Source: Chryseobacterium taiwanense | Lineage (GTDB): Bacteria > Bacteroidota > Bacteroidia > Flavobacteriales > Weeksellaceae | NCBI RefSeq assembly: GCF_000813825.1 | Contig: NZ_JWTA01000019.1 | Coordinates: 33,288-97,287, forward strand | DNA: 64,000 nucleotides | Direction: 5' to 3' | In this document: piece by piece, positions 34,325 through 43,113 of the stretch | Layout: every line of letters starts with the position of its first letter | How positions within the stretch are numbered: the first letter of the stretch is position 1 | The notes under the pieces: generated by a model | Databases searched by the model: none | What the model was told of the DNA's origin: nothing | What the model saw: only the letters and a program-made list of their open reading frames with translations | Translations under genes and position numbers: made by a program

Positions 34325-35938
34325 TTATATAAAACTGGCTTCGTAGTTCAACTGGATAGAATATCGGATTTCGGCTCCGAGGGTTGGGGGTTCGAACCCC
34401 TCCGAAGTCACTCTGCGGGAAAGAGCACTTTTAGAAGTGCTCTTTTCTTTTTTTTTACTTTGTAACTGATTGTTAATCAGTATTATTTGAGCAAGTGTGG
34501 AATTTAATTTAGGTGTTCGAAAAGCATTTTCTTGAAATTCAAGTTTTTCGGCCAAAATCGAACAAAGGATAGAATTTTTTGTCTCATTATCGCCTTTAAT
34601 GTACAGTTGAGAAAGGTTTGGTAAAATATTTAGTACCTGGTCAAGTTTCGCTCGAATATCTATATTTTTACGCGATAGCTTTTGATTATGAAGTTCTATT
34701 TCAAGTTCATCAATTTTTTTCTTACTTTCATTTTTAATAATCTGATAATCTTCAAAATCTAATCGGTCTTCGAGATATTTTTCTCTGGCGCTATCCAGTC
34801 GATTGGTTAAATTAACAATCTGTTCGGAAAGTTCCTTTTTCTTTCCATCAATATTTTCTTGTATATATTTAAAATTGCTTAAAATTATTTCTTTTAATAA
34901 GCTATTTATGCCTTTGTGGTAATCATATTTTATTAATTCCTTTTCAAATGCAGAATTAACTTTATTTGAGCTATGTCTATAGCCGCACTTAGAATTACAG
35001 TGATAGTAATAATAAACATTTTTCTTGCCTCTAGATCCACTACCCGAAATATGTCCTCCACATCGTGGACATTTTAAAAAGCCTCTCAGTGGAAATTCAT
35101 TTGCAGCGATAATTTTACCTTTGGGTCTTTCAGCTAAGGTTTTTCCACTTAAAACATTTTGGACTTTATAAAATAGACTTTCTGATATCAAACTTTCATG
35201 ATTGGCCTCAACAATACAGGCATCCTCGTCTTTGTATGCTTTAATATATATTTTACCAATATAAACCGGATTTTTTATTGCTCTGTAAAAAGAAGTACTG
35301 CTAATTTTTGCGCCTTCCATCTTATTCATTTTAAGTCTTATCTGGTTGGTCGCATATTTACCCTTAGCAATTTCATTAAATGCCCATCGCATATTTGAAG
35401 CCTCAGGTTCTTTTAAGGCTACAAACTTTCTTCCATCTTCAGTACATTTGTTAATATAGCCATAAGATGCGGTGCCCATCAGTCTTCCTTCTTTTTGAGC
35501 TCTTCTCATCCCATAGAATGTATTAAGCGCTCTTCGATCATTTTCTACCTCCGGAGCCGCTAAATAAATAGCAAGCATCATTTTGTTTTCCGGTATAGAC
35601 ATATCCAATGGCTGTTCTATAGCTTGAGGTGAAATATTATTACTTAAGAGTAATTTTATCATTTGATAGGCATCACCTGCATTTCTACTAAAACGATCCC
35701 ATTTTGTAAATAAAACTAAATTGGATTTTAGATTTCTTTTTTTGATATAATTGATATATTTAGTCCACTCGGGGCGATTGAAGTTTTTAGCTGAATGATC
35801 TTCAAAGATTACTTGTCCAATCGTAATTTGATTTTGATGACAATATCTTTCCAATCTTTCATGCTGATCACGTTGAGAATAGCCTTTGTCAGCCTGTTCA
35901 TCAGTAGACACTCTTATATATAAATCTGCTATCTGCAT
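34325..35938 (-). CDS. large serine recombinase (integrase of the ICE)
   Basis: 537 residues from the ATG at 35938 (alternative 35959). The N-terminal resolvase domain starts ADLYIRVSTDEQ, with catalytic Ser11. The recombinase domain follows (about 160-290, RLMGTASYGYINK), then a zinc ribbon (CPRCGGHISGSG and HCNSKCGYRH), then a long coiled coil (KKKELSEQIVNLTNRLDSAREKY). This is the large serine integrase architecture. The last 25 or so residues (EGFEPPTLGAEI onward) are encoded by the strand opposite to tRNA-Arg and by DNA beyond it. The natural C-terminus in the excised form is thus probably different. It most likely inserts the element at this tRNA. Confidence 0.9.
   Translation of the reverse strand: MQIADLYIRVSTDEQADKGYSQRDQHERLERYCHQNQITIGQVIFEDHSAKNFNRPEWTKYINYIKKRNLKSNLVLFTKWDRFSRNAGDAYQMIKLLLSNNISPQAIEQPLDMSIPENKMMLAIYLAAPEVENDRRALNTFYGMRRAQKEGRLMGTASYGYINKCTEDGRKFVALKEPEASNMRWAFNEIAKGKYATNQIRLKMNKMEGAKISSTSFYRAIKNPVYIGKIYIKAYKDEDACIVEANHESLISESLFYKVQNVLSGKTLAERPKGKIIAANEFPLRGFLKCPRCGGHISGSGSRGKKNVYYYYHCNSKCGYRHSSNKVNSAFEKELIKYDYHKGINSLLKEIILSNFKYIQENIDGKKKELSEQIVNLTNRLDSAREKYLEDRLDFEDYQIIKNESKKKIDELEIELHNQKLSRKNIDIRAKLDQVLNILPNLSQLYIKGDNETKNSILCSILAEKLEFQENAFRTPKLNSTLAQIILINNQLQSKKKEKSTSKSALSRRVTSEGFEPPTLGAEIRYSIQLNYEASFI
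34337..34410 (+). tRNA. tRNA-Arg (anticodon TCG)
   Basis: A 74-base cloverleaf: acceptor GGCTTCG/CGAAGTC (one G-U), D stem GTTC/GAAT, anticodon stem TCGGA/TCCGA with loop TTTCGGC reading TCG (CGA codons), T stem GGGGG/CCCTC around TTCGAAC, discriminator A, no encoded CCA. Its 3' end borders the mobile element, marking it as the integration site. Confidence 0.9.
34421..34456 (+). terminator. terminator behind tRNA-Arg
   Basis: AAGAGCACTT (34421-34430) and AAGTGCTCTT (34435-34444) are perfect complements with a TTAG loop, followed by a long T run. It serves the tRNA, though it lies on the element side of the junction. Confidence 0.85.
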
Positions 35939-35987
35939 AATCTTTCTGTTTTTATTCAAAGTGATAGTAATCAGTGCAATATATGAA

Positions 35988-36212
35988 TTATTTAGAAATG
36001 AATTCTTTTATTATAAGTTCTGCAATCTTATGCATAATATCAGAGATTTCCTTTACTTCTTCATCTGTTAATTTGAAGCCAGAATCTGAAAGTATTTTTT
36101 TTGACTTTTCGAATGAAAGCTTTTGAATACCATTGTACCGATGTAAAGATTGTGGTAATTCTTTAGTAACAGAAGTACCCTTTCTTGTCTTTATATGGTG
36201 ATTTCTCTTCAT
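35988..36212 (-). CDS. small conserved-looking protein upstream of the recombinase
   Basis: 74 residues, Lys-rich N-terminus (MKRNHHIKTRKGTSVTKELP) and helical C-terminus (LTDEEVKEISDIMHKIAELIIKEF). It lies 49 bp upstream of the recombinase on the same strand, so it is likely co-transcribed. The pattern LSFEKSKKILSDSGFKLTDEE recalls small proteins often found beside Bacteroidota element recombinases. It could act as a directionality factor or be a helper; no function is proven. Confidence 0.65.
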   Translation of the reverse strand: MKRNHHIKTRKGTSVTKELPQSLHRYNGIQKLSFEKSKKILSDSGFKLTDEEVKEISDIMHKIAELIIKEFISK

Positions 36213-36842
36213 GAATTTTATGTGTTTGTAGAGATATCGACAGTATTCATTTTTATTCTGACTTAAATTATAAGTATTGACAGCGTAAAAGGTGAAAATT
36301 GCTTTTTTTGGATATTAATGTCTATTGTTGGCCATCTTTACTATTAACAATTTCCCAAGGCTCTTATGTGAACTGAAAACTGGAAGATTTTCTTGTAGGT
36401 TTAAAGCTGTAGTAAAGGGTGTGTCGAATTCAGTAGGATAAATATCAGTTGTACATTTAAACAATGCTAAATTTTAATAGATAAATATATTTTCTCAATA
36501 AACCGGTAAAAAGGCAGCTAAGGTATATAGTTCAGCCCTTGCTTAATCCAGTCAAAAGACTACGGCATAAACGGTTTCCTCCCTAAAGGTACCCTCCAAT
36601 TATTCCGTTTCCTTTTGGCTTTTTCTATTGTCCTATAAGATTATCTGCTTTCTTTTTTCCGGTTTTTCTTTTGAAAAATATTCAGAAAAGTTCATAGAAA
36701 TTTTTAAAGTAAGACCGCTAAAAGATCGAAAAGTTTTTGAGATTAATAATCTTAGAAATAAGTGCTGATTGTAAAGAACGAAATTAATTAAAGCTATAAG
36801 TGCGGGAAAAATAGAGTCTCTGCCGTATTCAGAGCGACCAAG
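36213..36842. other. 630-bp gap, no gene recognised
   Basis: AT-rich with no open frame of note on either strand; short frames on the minus strand between 36500 and 36700 are broken by stops and could be remnants. A leader or promoter for the RadC-like gene is expected at the right end but no clear TAnnTTTG is seen. Confidence 0.4.
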
Positions 36843-37286
36843 ATGAAATTTGATATTGTTAATGAAATAAAATTAATTTATTCAAGAAAAGGAAATTCTG
36901 AAAGAGTTATTACAAACTCTAAAGACGCGGTTAAAGTTTTTCGTGAACATTTTGACAGTGAACAAATGGATTATAGAGAATCATTTTTTACTTTATATCT
37001 TAATCAGGCCAATAAAGTGTTGGGTATTAAAAGAATTTCCGAATCAGGGATCTCTTCTACACTTGTTGATGTAAGGATTATTATGCAGACAGCGCTTTTG
37101 TGTAATGCATCAGGAATTATTCTTGCCCATAATCATCCATCGGGAAATCTTACCCCTTCAGTGGAAGATTTAAAAATTACACGTGATATAAAAGAAGCTT
37201 CAAAATTTCTAAATATTCATTTGTTAGATCATTGTATACTGACTTCTGAGAATCATATATCTTTTGCAGAAGAAGGAAAATTGTAA
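36843..37286 (+). CDS. RadC-like JAB domain protein
   Basis: 147 residues comprising only the JAB/MPN metalloprotease-like domain of RadC. Catalytic-type Glu46 lies in DYRESFFTLYLN, and the zinc motif is HNHPSGNLTPSVEDL with H96, H98 and D109. The N-terminal helix-hairpin-helix part of full RadC is missing, as is usual for copies on mobile elements in this phylum. Proposed roles in replication or repair are not established. It stands between the recombinase and the MBL gene, on the plus strand. Confidence 0.9.
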   Translation: MKFDIVNEIKLIYSRKGNSERVITNSKDAVKVFREHFDSEQMDYRESFFTLYLNQANKVLGIKRISESGISSTLVDVRIIMQTALLCNASGIILAHNHPSGNLTPSVEDLKITRDIKEASKFLNIHLLDHCILTSENHISFAEEGKL

Positions 37287-37346
37287 ATTATTCTTTTTAT
37301 AATCAAATAAACGGTAATTCCGGAATTGCTGTTTATTAAATTTTTG

Positions 37347-37388
37347 GCAAAAAGATAATACCTACGTTCGTAGGAACCTTCTTTTTGC
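37347..37388. other. two-tier hairpin in the 342-bp gap after the RadC-like gene
   Basis: GCAAAAAG (37347-37354) pairs with CTTTTTGC (37381-37388), enclosing symmetric 6-base flanks and an inner CCTACG/CGTAGG stem. The remainder of 37287-37628 is AT-rich without a gene. It may end the RadC-like transcript or be an operator. Confidence 0.45.
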
Positions 37389-37628
37389 GATTTATGAGGC
37401 GCAACAACTTTCAAAATAAAATAAATTTTGATTATCATATTTTAAAAAATGTTGCAAAATGATCGTATTTTATTTCAAATAGAAAGGTGAAATTGTTCGT
37501 AGATTTTTGATGAAGTGGTTAAAAATAGCTTACAATGGATGATCGACTTTCTACTTAATTATTTTTATCATCTCTTTGATTCAGGCATTATTTTTTTTAA
37601 TATATTTAATGTAATAAACTAATATACT

Positions 37629-38885
37629 ATGACTTACATGTATTCTTCTAAAAATGAAGCAACAATTTATGAAAAAATTATTGCCAACAAAGGTTCCCAT
37701 GCAATAAATAAAATTTTGATGGGAACGTACGTTAATGCTACAGCAGAAGATGGTGATTGGTATCATGTAATTACTGCTGGTCCCAATGGATGGATTCATA
37801 AGAGTGATTTATCAGACAATATGGGAATAAAGGTGTTTTTTTTAGATGTAGGACAAGGAGATGGAGTATTGATTGAGGTTGGGAAATATAAAATTCTAGT
37901 TGATGCAGGCCCTGGTTCCAATATGTACAATTATCTGACAAAATATCAATACAGCTATTTACTAAAGGAAGAGAAAAAAATACATATAGACTATGTCATT
38001 ATAAGCCATTTTGATATTGATCATTACAAAGGAATTACAGAAATAATTAATGATACTCAATTTACTTTTGGAGAGATCATACATCCTGGAATACTAAAAT
38101 TTGCGAAAAAAGATAATGAGTATTCTACCGGCTTAGGTGACGTTATTGAGGAAGGTGGGCAGAAATATCTTCTAAATATATATGATGATTTATTAAATAT
38201 CAATGAGGATAAGGAATTTAATAGAGATATCACTCCTTTTCTTAGAGCACTTAAATATGCAAATGATGAAGGGAGAGTCTCTACATCACGCAGATGTCAG
38301 AAGGGTGATTTTATACTGAATGAGAGTATTGAACAGAAGCCCTTTAGTATTGAAGTGTTAGCACCTATTACAGAACATACATCTAAAGGAAATGTTTTTC
38401 CTTATTGGAAAGATGACGGAATTACCATAAACGGGCATAGCCTTGTACTAAAATTTACATTTGGAAGTCGGACATTTTTACTTGGAGGAGATTTAAATAC
38501 AGAATCTCAAAAATATTTGATTGCAAAGTATGAAGGGCATAATCCTTTTGAAGTGGATGTTGCTAAATCTTGTCATCACGGTTCTTCGGATTTTTCAGAA
38601 GATTTTATGGCGCTGGTAAATCCATATGCAACAGTAATATCTTCCGGTGACAATGAAGGTCACAGCCATCCAAGAGCAGATGCGATCGGATGTGCAGGAA
38701 AGTATTCTAAAAGTAAGAGACCATTAGTATATTCTACTGAATTGGCACGTTCAACTGATATAAAAAAAGAAAAAATTCTTTTTGGAATGATTAATTTAAG
38801 ATGTAATGGATCAGAAATATTTATGAGTCAAATGAAAGAAGTGAAAGATAATACTGATCTTTGGGATTCATATAAAGTTAAGTAA
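37629..38885 (+). CDS. SH3-like plus ComEC-type metallo-beta-lactamase fold protein (cargo)
   Basis: 418 residues. The first 62 are an SH3b-like segment (GTYVNATAEDGDWYHVITAGPNGWIHKSDL). From 67 on is an MBL hydrolase of the ComEC/Rec2 type: IKVFFLDVGQGDGVLIEV, metal motif SHFDIDHYKG (H127, D129, D131, H132), then LGGDLNTES and KSCHHGSSDFS as further ligands. No membrane segments, so it is a soluble nuclease- or hydrolase-like protein, unlike the DNA-uptake channel ComEC. Its position at the far end of the tra operon marks it as accessory cargo, possibly defence or DNA processing. Confidence 0.85.
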   Translation: MTYMYSSKNEATIYEKIIANKGSHAINKILMGTYVNATAEDGDWYHVITAGPNGWIHKSDLSDNMGIKVFFLDVGQGDGVLIEVGKYKILVDAGPGSNMYNYLTKYQYSYLLKEEKKIHIDYVIISHFDIDHYKGITEIINDTQFTFGEIIHPGILKFAKKDNEYSTGLGDVIEEGGQKYLLNIYDDLLNINEDKEFNRDITPFLRALKYANDEGRVSTSRRCQKGDFILNESIEQKPFSIEVLAPITEHTSKGNVFPYWKDDGITINGHSLVLKFTFGSRTFLLGGDLNTESQKYLIAKYEGHNPFEVDVAKSCHHGSSDFSEDFMALVNPYATVISSGDNEGHSHPRADAIGCAGKYSKSKRPLVYSTELARSTDIKKEKILFGMINLRCNGSEIFMSQMKEVKDNTDLWDSYKVK

Positions 38886-38901
38886 TCGTTTTAAATCAAA
38901 T

Positions 38902-38935
38902 ATGAAGATTGTATGCAAAAAGATACAATCTTCAT
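38902..38935. terminator. hairpin between convergent MBL and traN genes
   Basis: ATGAAGATTGTAT (38902-38914) and ATACAATCTTCAT (38923-38935) form a perfect 13-bp stem with an 8-base loop. It lies 17 bp after the MBL stop and 48 bp from the traN stop. No strong T run, so it may be a weak or bidirectional terminator. Confidence 0.6.
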
Positions 38936-38982
38936 GTTAATAAATGATGCTGTTGAAATTTTATCGTATTACTTTTACTAGG

Positions 38983-39882
38983 TTATTTAAGTCTTAACTT
39001 CAAGTCCTTGACAACCTTTGCCGCAATCAAATCAGAATTGTTGATCTTGATTTTTTGATGTCTGCCTCCTGCCTTTTCTGTTATGTCAATCTCTAGTACC
39101 TGATCTTCTAAAAGCGTAAACTGATCTATGAGATAAAGGAATTCACCATCGGATTGGTAGTTCACGGTAGGGTTAGGAGAATAAGTCCGGAGAGGGGATA
39201 ATACTTTATCCTGAACGGCTGTCCGTTTTAGATTCTTTTTGTCGGTAATTTTGAAAGTCACAAAATCAACGTCAAAGGAAATACTGCTCTTGTTTTTAAT
39301 TTGAAAAATAAAATAAAACTTTCCTTCGTGGACATAGAGAGATTTTAACAGAAACTGAATTCCAAAACTTTTTGAACCAATATGCTTTACTGTTCTTTTA
39401 GGAAGCTGGTACAAAGTTCTTATCAAAAGCTCGGTCAATGATGAAGATTCTCCTTTAAGTTCTTCAAACAGAACATCTGTTGAGTATTCTTTTTCCTGAT
39501 TTCGCTGTAATTTCAGAAGGTCATAATTAAGAGTGTCTGGATAAGAACTGTAAAAAACATCAAAATTGTAAAACTTACCATCCTGAGTAATAACCGAAAA
39601 GTTTGTTTCTTCCTCGAAATCCCTTACTGAGGATTTTATTCTGAGAACATTCGCTACATCTTCCGCTTTATTGGCAATCAAATTTTCGCTTCCTAAATCC
39701 ACGTATCGTATCGGGGATGGAAATAATAAATGCGTGGTTTTATTGTACGTAACTTCCATCTTGTAAGGTTCCAGTTTGGCCTGAGAAAGCGATGCGAAAC
39801 CTGAATTTTCTTGAGCTGCTAATCTGCAGATACCGAAGAGTACTAACAAAACTGAGAAAAATATATTACATCGTATTTTCAT
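38983..39882 (-). CDS. traN: conjugative transposon protein TraN
   Basis: 299 residues with signal peptide (IFFSVLLVLFGICRLAAQ). The pattern is that of the Bacteroidota TraN/DUF4138 family: LSQAKLEPYKMEVTYNKTTHLLFPSPIRYVDLGSENLIANKA at the start. Homologous in role to VirB9, part of the outer-membrane core of the mating channel together with TraM. Last gene of the tra operon here, 17 bp downstream of traM. In CTnDOT, traO-Q follow, but not here. Confidence 0.92.
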   Translation of the reverse strand: MKIRCNIFFSVLLVLFGICRLAAQENSGFASLSQAKLEPYKMEVTYNKTTHLLFPSPIRYVDLGSENLIANKAEDVANVLRIKSSVRDFEEETNFSVITQDGKFYNFDVFYSSYPDTLNYDLLKLQRNQEKEYSTDVLFEELKGESSSLTELLIRTLYQLPKRTVKHIGSKSFGIQFLLKSLYVHEGKFYFIFQIKNKSSISFDVDFVTFKITDKKNLKRTAVQDKVLSPLRTYSPNPTVNYQSDGEFLYLIDQFTLLEDQVLEIDITEKAGGRHQKIKINNSDLIAAKVVKDLKLRLK

Positions 39883-39899
39883 TAATTTTAATTTAAAGG

Positions 39900-41195
39900 T
39901 TAATTATTTTTTGAAACTAAAAGTACCTGATGCCCTGCTTTAACAGTGACTTTAGGCTGTCTTACCTTCTTTTGAAAGTATCCCGAAATTCCCTGAACCA
40001 GACCTCTGGTGAGATCGGCAGCAACCTGTTGTCCTGCCGATTGGGTCATCATAATATTGGTGCCGGAATTCTGGCTCATGTTGGATGCTATATCCTTGAT
40101 AGCGGTCTGTTCTGAAGAATAGGGAATATAAAGCCCCAACTGCCCGTCGTTATCATGAATATTAATGTCGACAGGGGTAATGGTTCCTTTATATTCAATG
40201 CTTGAAATTTTTAATAACAGTCTTCCTCCCTGAAGCTTTCCTGCTGCTTTTAACACCGTACCTGAAGGAATGGTTATCTTTCCAAGGAGCAAACCTTGTG
40301 TTAACCTTAAGGGCACAATACTTTCATTTACCAATGTCATGGTTTCATGTATTACTGCATGGATACTGCTGTGATTTTGCGATACAGTAATTTCCTGTTC
40401 ATTCTGTAACCCCGAAAATCGGTTATGATTGATGGATGCTAAAAAAGTACTGTCTGAAGGTTCTCGATACAAGCTGGATACGACGTTGCGTTTTTGAAGA
40501 TGTACTGCCGTTATTTTGATTTTGTTTTCTTCAGGCGCTGCCTCAGAAGTTTTCTTTGGCTCAGGTTCTTCCTGTTGTTTGGGTGCAGGTAGATATTTTG
40601 CAGCCATCTGATAAGACTTTTCCATCAATTCTAACTGATCATTAATTCCTCCCGTACTCGGAACTGCATCCTTTTGTGAAATTTCATTCTTAAGCCTGTT
40701 AATTTCCTTTTTTAATTGGATAACCTCATGCTCATCTCTGCTGTAAAATGAACCCAATGTTTGTTGTGCATTGCGGTAGCTGTTCAAAGCATTCTGATCT
40801 GCTTGAGCATTGTTATAAGATTCTGGAGATAGAGTAGTCAGCTGATTCGAGCCGTTTGATTCATTCCAATAATCTGACAGGCTTGTCATTGCATTTCTTT
40901 TTTCTTCATTTTTCTGCTCCAGTAACTCTAGCTCATATGCCTTCTGCTTATCAGCTTGTAATTTGTCATCAGCAGCTTGTGGCACTTCAGCATTTAAACC
41001 TGCGTCTTCAATTGCTTTTTTACCATCTTTAGGTTTAAAAATCAAATAAAGGCATCCCATACAAGCGATGAACATCAAAAAGTAAATGATCGGCTTTTTA
41101 AATTTTTCCCACCTTGGCTTACAATCCAAAGGATTATTTTCGTCTGAGGAATGGCTACTTCCTTCAGTGATTTTAATAGTACCTTTATCTTTCAT
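39900..41195 (-). CDS. traM: conjugative transposon protein TraM
   Basis: 431 residues, one membrane helix (about 31-49, KPIIYFLMFIACMGCLYLIF), a long Glu/Lys/Gln-rich periplasmic linker and coiled coil (80-180), and the C-terminal TraM domain (about 230-430) with LVNESIVPLRLTQGLLLGKITIPSGTVLKAAGKLQGGRLLLKI. This is the VirB10-like channel protein bridging inner and outer membrane. Its ATG overlaps the traL stop by 4 bases (ATGA). Confidence 0.93.
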   Translation of the reverse strand: MKDKGTIKITEGSSHSSDENNPLDCKPRWEKFKKPIIYFLMFIACMGCLYLIFKPKDGKKAIEDAGLNAEVPQAADDKLQADKQKAYELELLEQKNEEKRNAMTSLSDYWNESNGSNQLTTLSPESYNNAQADQNALNSYRNAQQTLGSFYSRDEHEVIQLKKEINRLKNEISQKDAVPSTGGINDQLELMEKSYQMAAKYLPAPKQQEEPEPKKTSEAAPEENKIKITAVHLQKRNVVSSLYREPSDSTFLASINHNRFSGLQNEQEITVSQNHSSIHAVIHETMTLVNESIVPLRLTQGLLLGKITIPSGTVLKAAGKLQGGRLLLKISSIEYKGTITPVDINIHDNDGQLGLYIPYSSEQTAIKDIASNMSQNSGTNIMMTQSAGQQVAADLTRGLVQGISGYFQKKVRQPKVTVKAGHQVLLVSKNN

Positions 41196-41470
41196 GGTGA
41201 TGTTTTATAAGGTGAATTATTTGCTGGGTTTTCAATCGGCTGATGTTGCATCTTTATATCCTTTGGAATGTTATTGATATGTCCAACTGAAAGCCCATTA
41301 CTACGAGTCGAACTATTTGACCATAGTTGAAATACAGTTAAAAGCATTAGTATGGCATAAAGAATGAAAAATACCTTGGTTAACGAGCGCTGTTGTTTGC
41401 TAGGTAAGGACTTCCATTTCTGTTCTGCTTTTTCAACATATTCCTCGATTCTTATTCTAAATTTTTTCAT
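41192..41470 (-). CDS. traL: TraL-like (DUF3989) small membrane protein
   Basis: 92 residues from the ATG at 41470, chosen because the upstream 42 residues of the longer frame overlap traK and are unlike the family. N-terminal amphipathic helix (RIRIEEYVEKAEQKWKSLPSKQQRSL), one membrane helix (about 31-48, VFFILYAILMLLTVFQLW), and a polar periplasmic end. The position between traK and traM fits TraL. Structural component of the mating apparatus. Confidence 0.85.
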   Translation of the reverse strand: MKKFRIRIEEYVEKAEQKWKSLPSKQQRSLTKVFFILYAILMLLTVFQLWSNSSTRSNGLSVGHINNIPKDIKMQHQPIENPANNSPYKTSP

Positions 41471-41480
41471 ATGACTGTTT

Positions 41481-42104
41481 TTATCGGTTAACAGTTTCAA
41501 CATCTTTGTTCTCAATGACATTGAATTTTTCAATCGTAAACCCCTGAGGGTTGCTGTCTGATCTGACAGAATTGACCAGTTGACAGTTTGTAACAAGATT
41601 TCGTATCGTTAAATTACTTGAGCGTATAATGAATTGCTTTCCATACGTCTTTACAGCATAGGGGTAGTTGTTAAAATCGGCAACCACACTGTCAATTTCA
41701 ATTCGCTGTTGAATATTTCCGCTGATAATCCTGTTGTAATACCCTTTCTCAGAGAGATCCTTATAGTAATTGAATGCAGATTGGTCAGCCATATTAAAAG
41801 CTCTTTTCACATTGCTCTCAATAGCATTTTTATCAGGAGCCACTGTAAAGAAGAGTTCGTGAAAACGCCTTACATGTTCTCTGGCTTCTACAGGTCTGTT
41901 GATAGACATATCCTGGGATAAGGCAACCATCAATGATTTACCATTGTCAAGGACATAGATCTTTTGTCTTTGTTCTTCTGCAAAACTGTAAGATTTATAC
42001 ACAACAATGCCTACAACTCCAAAACAAAGGATTGCAAAAACAAAAGTGAACAATCTGATTTGCTTAAAACTGTTCTCTATATTTCTTAAGGTTTTAAATT
42101 CCAT
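41481..42104 (-). CDS. traK: conjugative transposon protein TraK
   Basis: 207 residues with one N-terminal membrane helix (about 16-38, IRLFTFVFAILCFGVVGIVVYK), then a soluble domain with SYSFAEEQRQKIYVLDNGKSLMVALSQDMSINRPVEAREHVRRFHELFF, the TraK hallmark. This is VirB8-like: a periplasmic inner-membrane protein of the type IV secretion channel. It is 10 bp upstream of traL, in the operon. Confidence 0.93.
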   Translation of the reverse strand: MEFKTLRNIENSFKQIRLFTFVFAILCFGVVGIVVYKSYSFAEEQRQKIYVLDNGKSLMVALSQDMSINRPVEAREHVRRFHELFFTVAPDKNAIESNVKRAFNMADQSAFNYYKDLSEKGYYNRIISGNIQQRIEIDSVVADFNNYPYAVKTYGKQFIIRSSNLTIRNLVTNCQLVNSVRSDSNPQGFTIEKFNVIENKDVETVNR

Positions 42105-42119
42105 TTTTTTGTTTTTTGA

Positions 42120-43112
42120 TTATTTAAGGAGTTGTCCTGATATATTACCTGCCGCTGCACCCGCAGTAGCACCAGCAACATTTCCTGACTTTTGTGCCAT
42201 CTGCGTAACATTACGCATAAAGTTTCCCGCTCCGCCCGCCTGAATGATCCAGCCTGTAACGGTAGGCACAGTGAAATAGCCAATGATTCCAATGATCATA
42301 TAGATAATGTACACCGTATTGGAAGTATCAGGAATAAAGTTGGGATCTGCCAGCATTTCGATGTCCCTTTCGATAATGAGAGATTGAATCTTTGCCAGGA
42401 TAGCACTGAACATATCAGCAACAGGAAGCCATAAATATACACTGATGTATCTGGTCAGCCATTGGGTAAGTGTTGATTGGAAGCCATCCCAGACCGATAT
42501 GGCAAATGCGATGGGACCAAGGATCGAAAGTACAATGAGAAAGAAAGTTCTGATTGTATCGATAACCAAAGCCGCTGCCTGAAAGAGTATTTCCAGAAAC
42601 TCTCTGAAACCGTCTCTGATATCTTTTTTAATGGCAAACATTTCCCTTTCAATATACATTCCCGACATCGTTACCAAATCAGAAGGTGACCATCCCAGTT
42701 CTTCCAATTTTTTGTCAAATTCTTCATCAGAAATGAGATAAGCCATTTCAGGATTTCGAAGCATAGCTTCTCTTTCCAGCAGATCTTTTTTTTGCAGGAG
42801 TTCATTAAGGTCTAATACCTGACCCTCCAGCATCGAGTGGCTACCTTGAACGACCGGACTTAATACTCCGTTGATACTGCCCAAGACAATTGTTGAAAAG
42901 AACATAATGCAGATACCAATGGCAAAAGGTCTCAGCATAGGAAAGAGATCGATAGGTTCGGCACGACTTAATGCCTGCCAAACCTTTACGGCTACATAGA
43001 ATAATGCACCCAATCCAGCAACACCTTTTGCAACTGCTGCCATGTCAGAACACATCGGCATCATCTCTTCATACACGGAACGAAGTACCTCATGTAAATT
43101 AGTAGGTTCCAT
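42120..43112 (-). CDS. traJ: conjugative transposon protein TraJ
   Basis: 330 residues from the ATG at 43112 (an earlier in-frame start at 43142 overlaps traI). About six membrane helices, with VAKGVAGLGALFYVAVKVWQ, MLRPFAIGICIMFFSTIVLG, and VTGWIIQAGGAGN. A VirB6-like polytopic channel component. The Gly/Ala-rich C-terminus (GNVAGATAGAAAGNISGQ) is typical of the family. Confidence 0.92.
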   Translation of the reverse strand: MEPTNLHEVLRSVYEEMMPMCSDMAAVAKGVAGLGALFYVAVKVWQALSRAEPIDLFPMLRPFAIGICIMFFSTIVLGSINGVLSPVVQGSHSMLEGQVLDLNELLQKKDLLEREAMLRNPEMAYLISDEEFDKKLEELGWSPSDLVTMSGMYIEREMFAIKKDIRDGFREFLEILFQAAALVIDTIRTFFLIVLSILGPIAFAISVWDGFQSTLTQWLTRYISVYLWLPVADMFSAILAKIQSLIIERDIEMLADPNFIPDTSNTVYIIYMIIGIIGYFTVPTVTGWIIQAGGAGNFMRNVTQMAQKSGNVAGATAGAAAGNISGQLLK

Positions 43113-43113
43113 C

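Noticed and set aside
34337..34410. Coding function of the last part of the recombinase over the tRNA
   Set aside because: Although the frame stays open, the strand is antisense to a good tRNA; the amino acids there are a by-product of integration rather than a domain.
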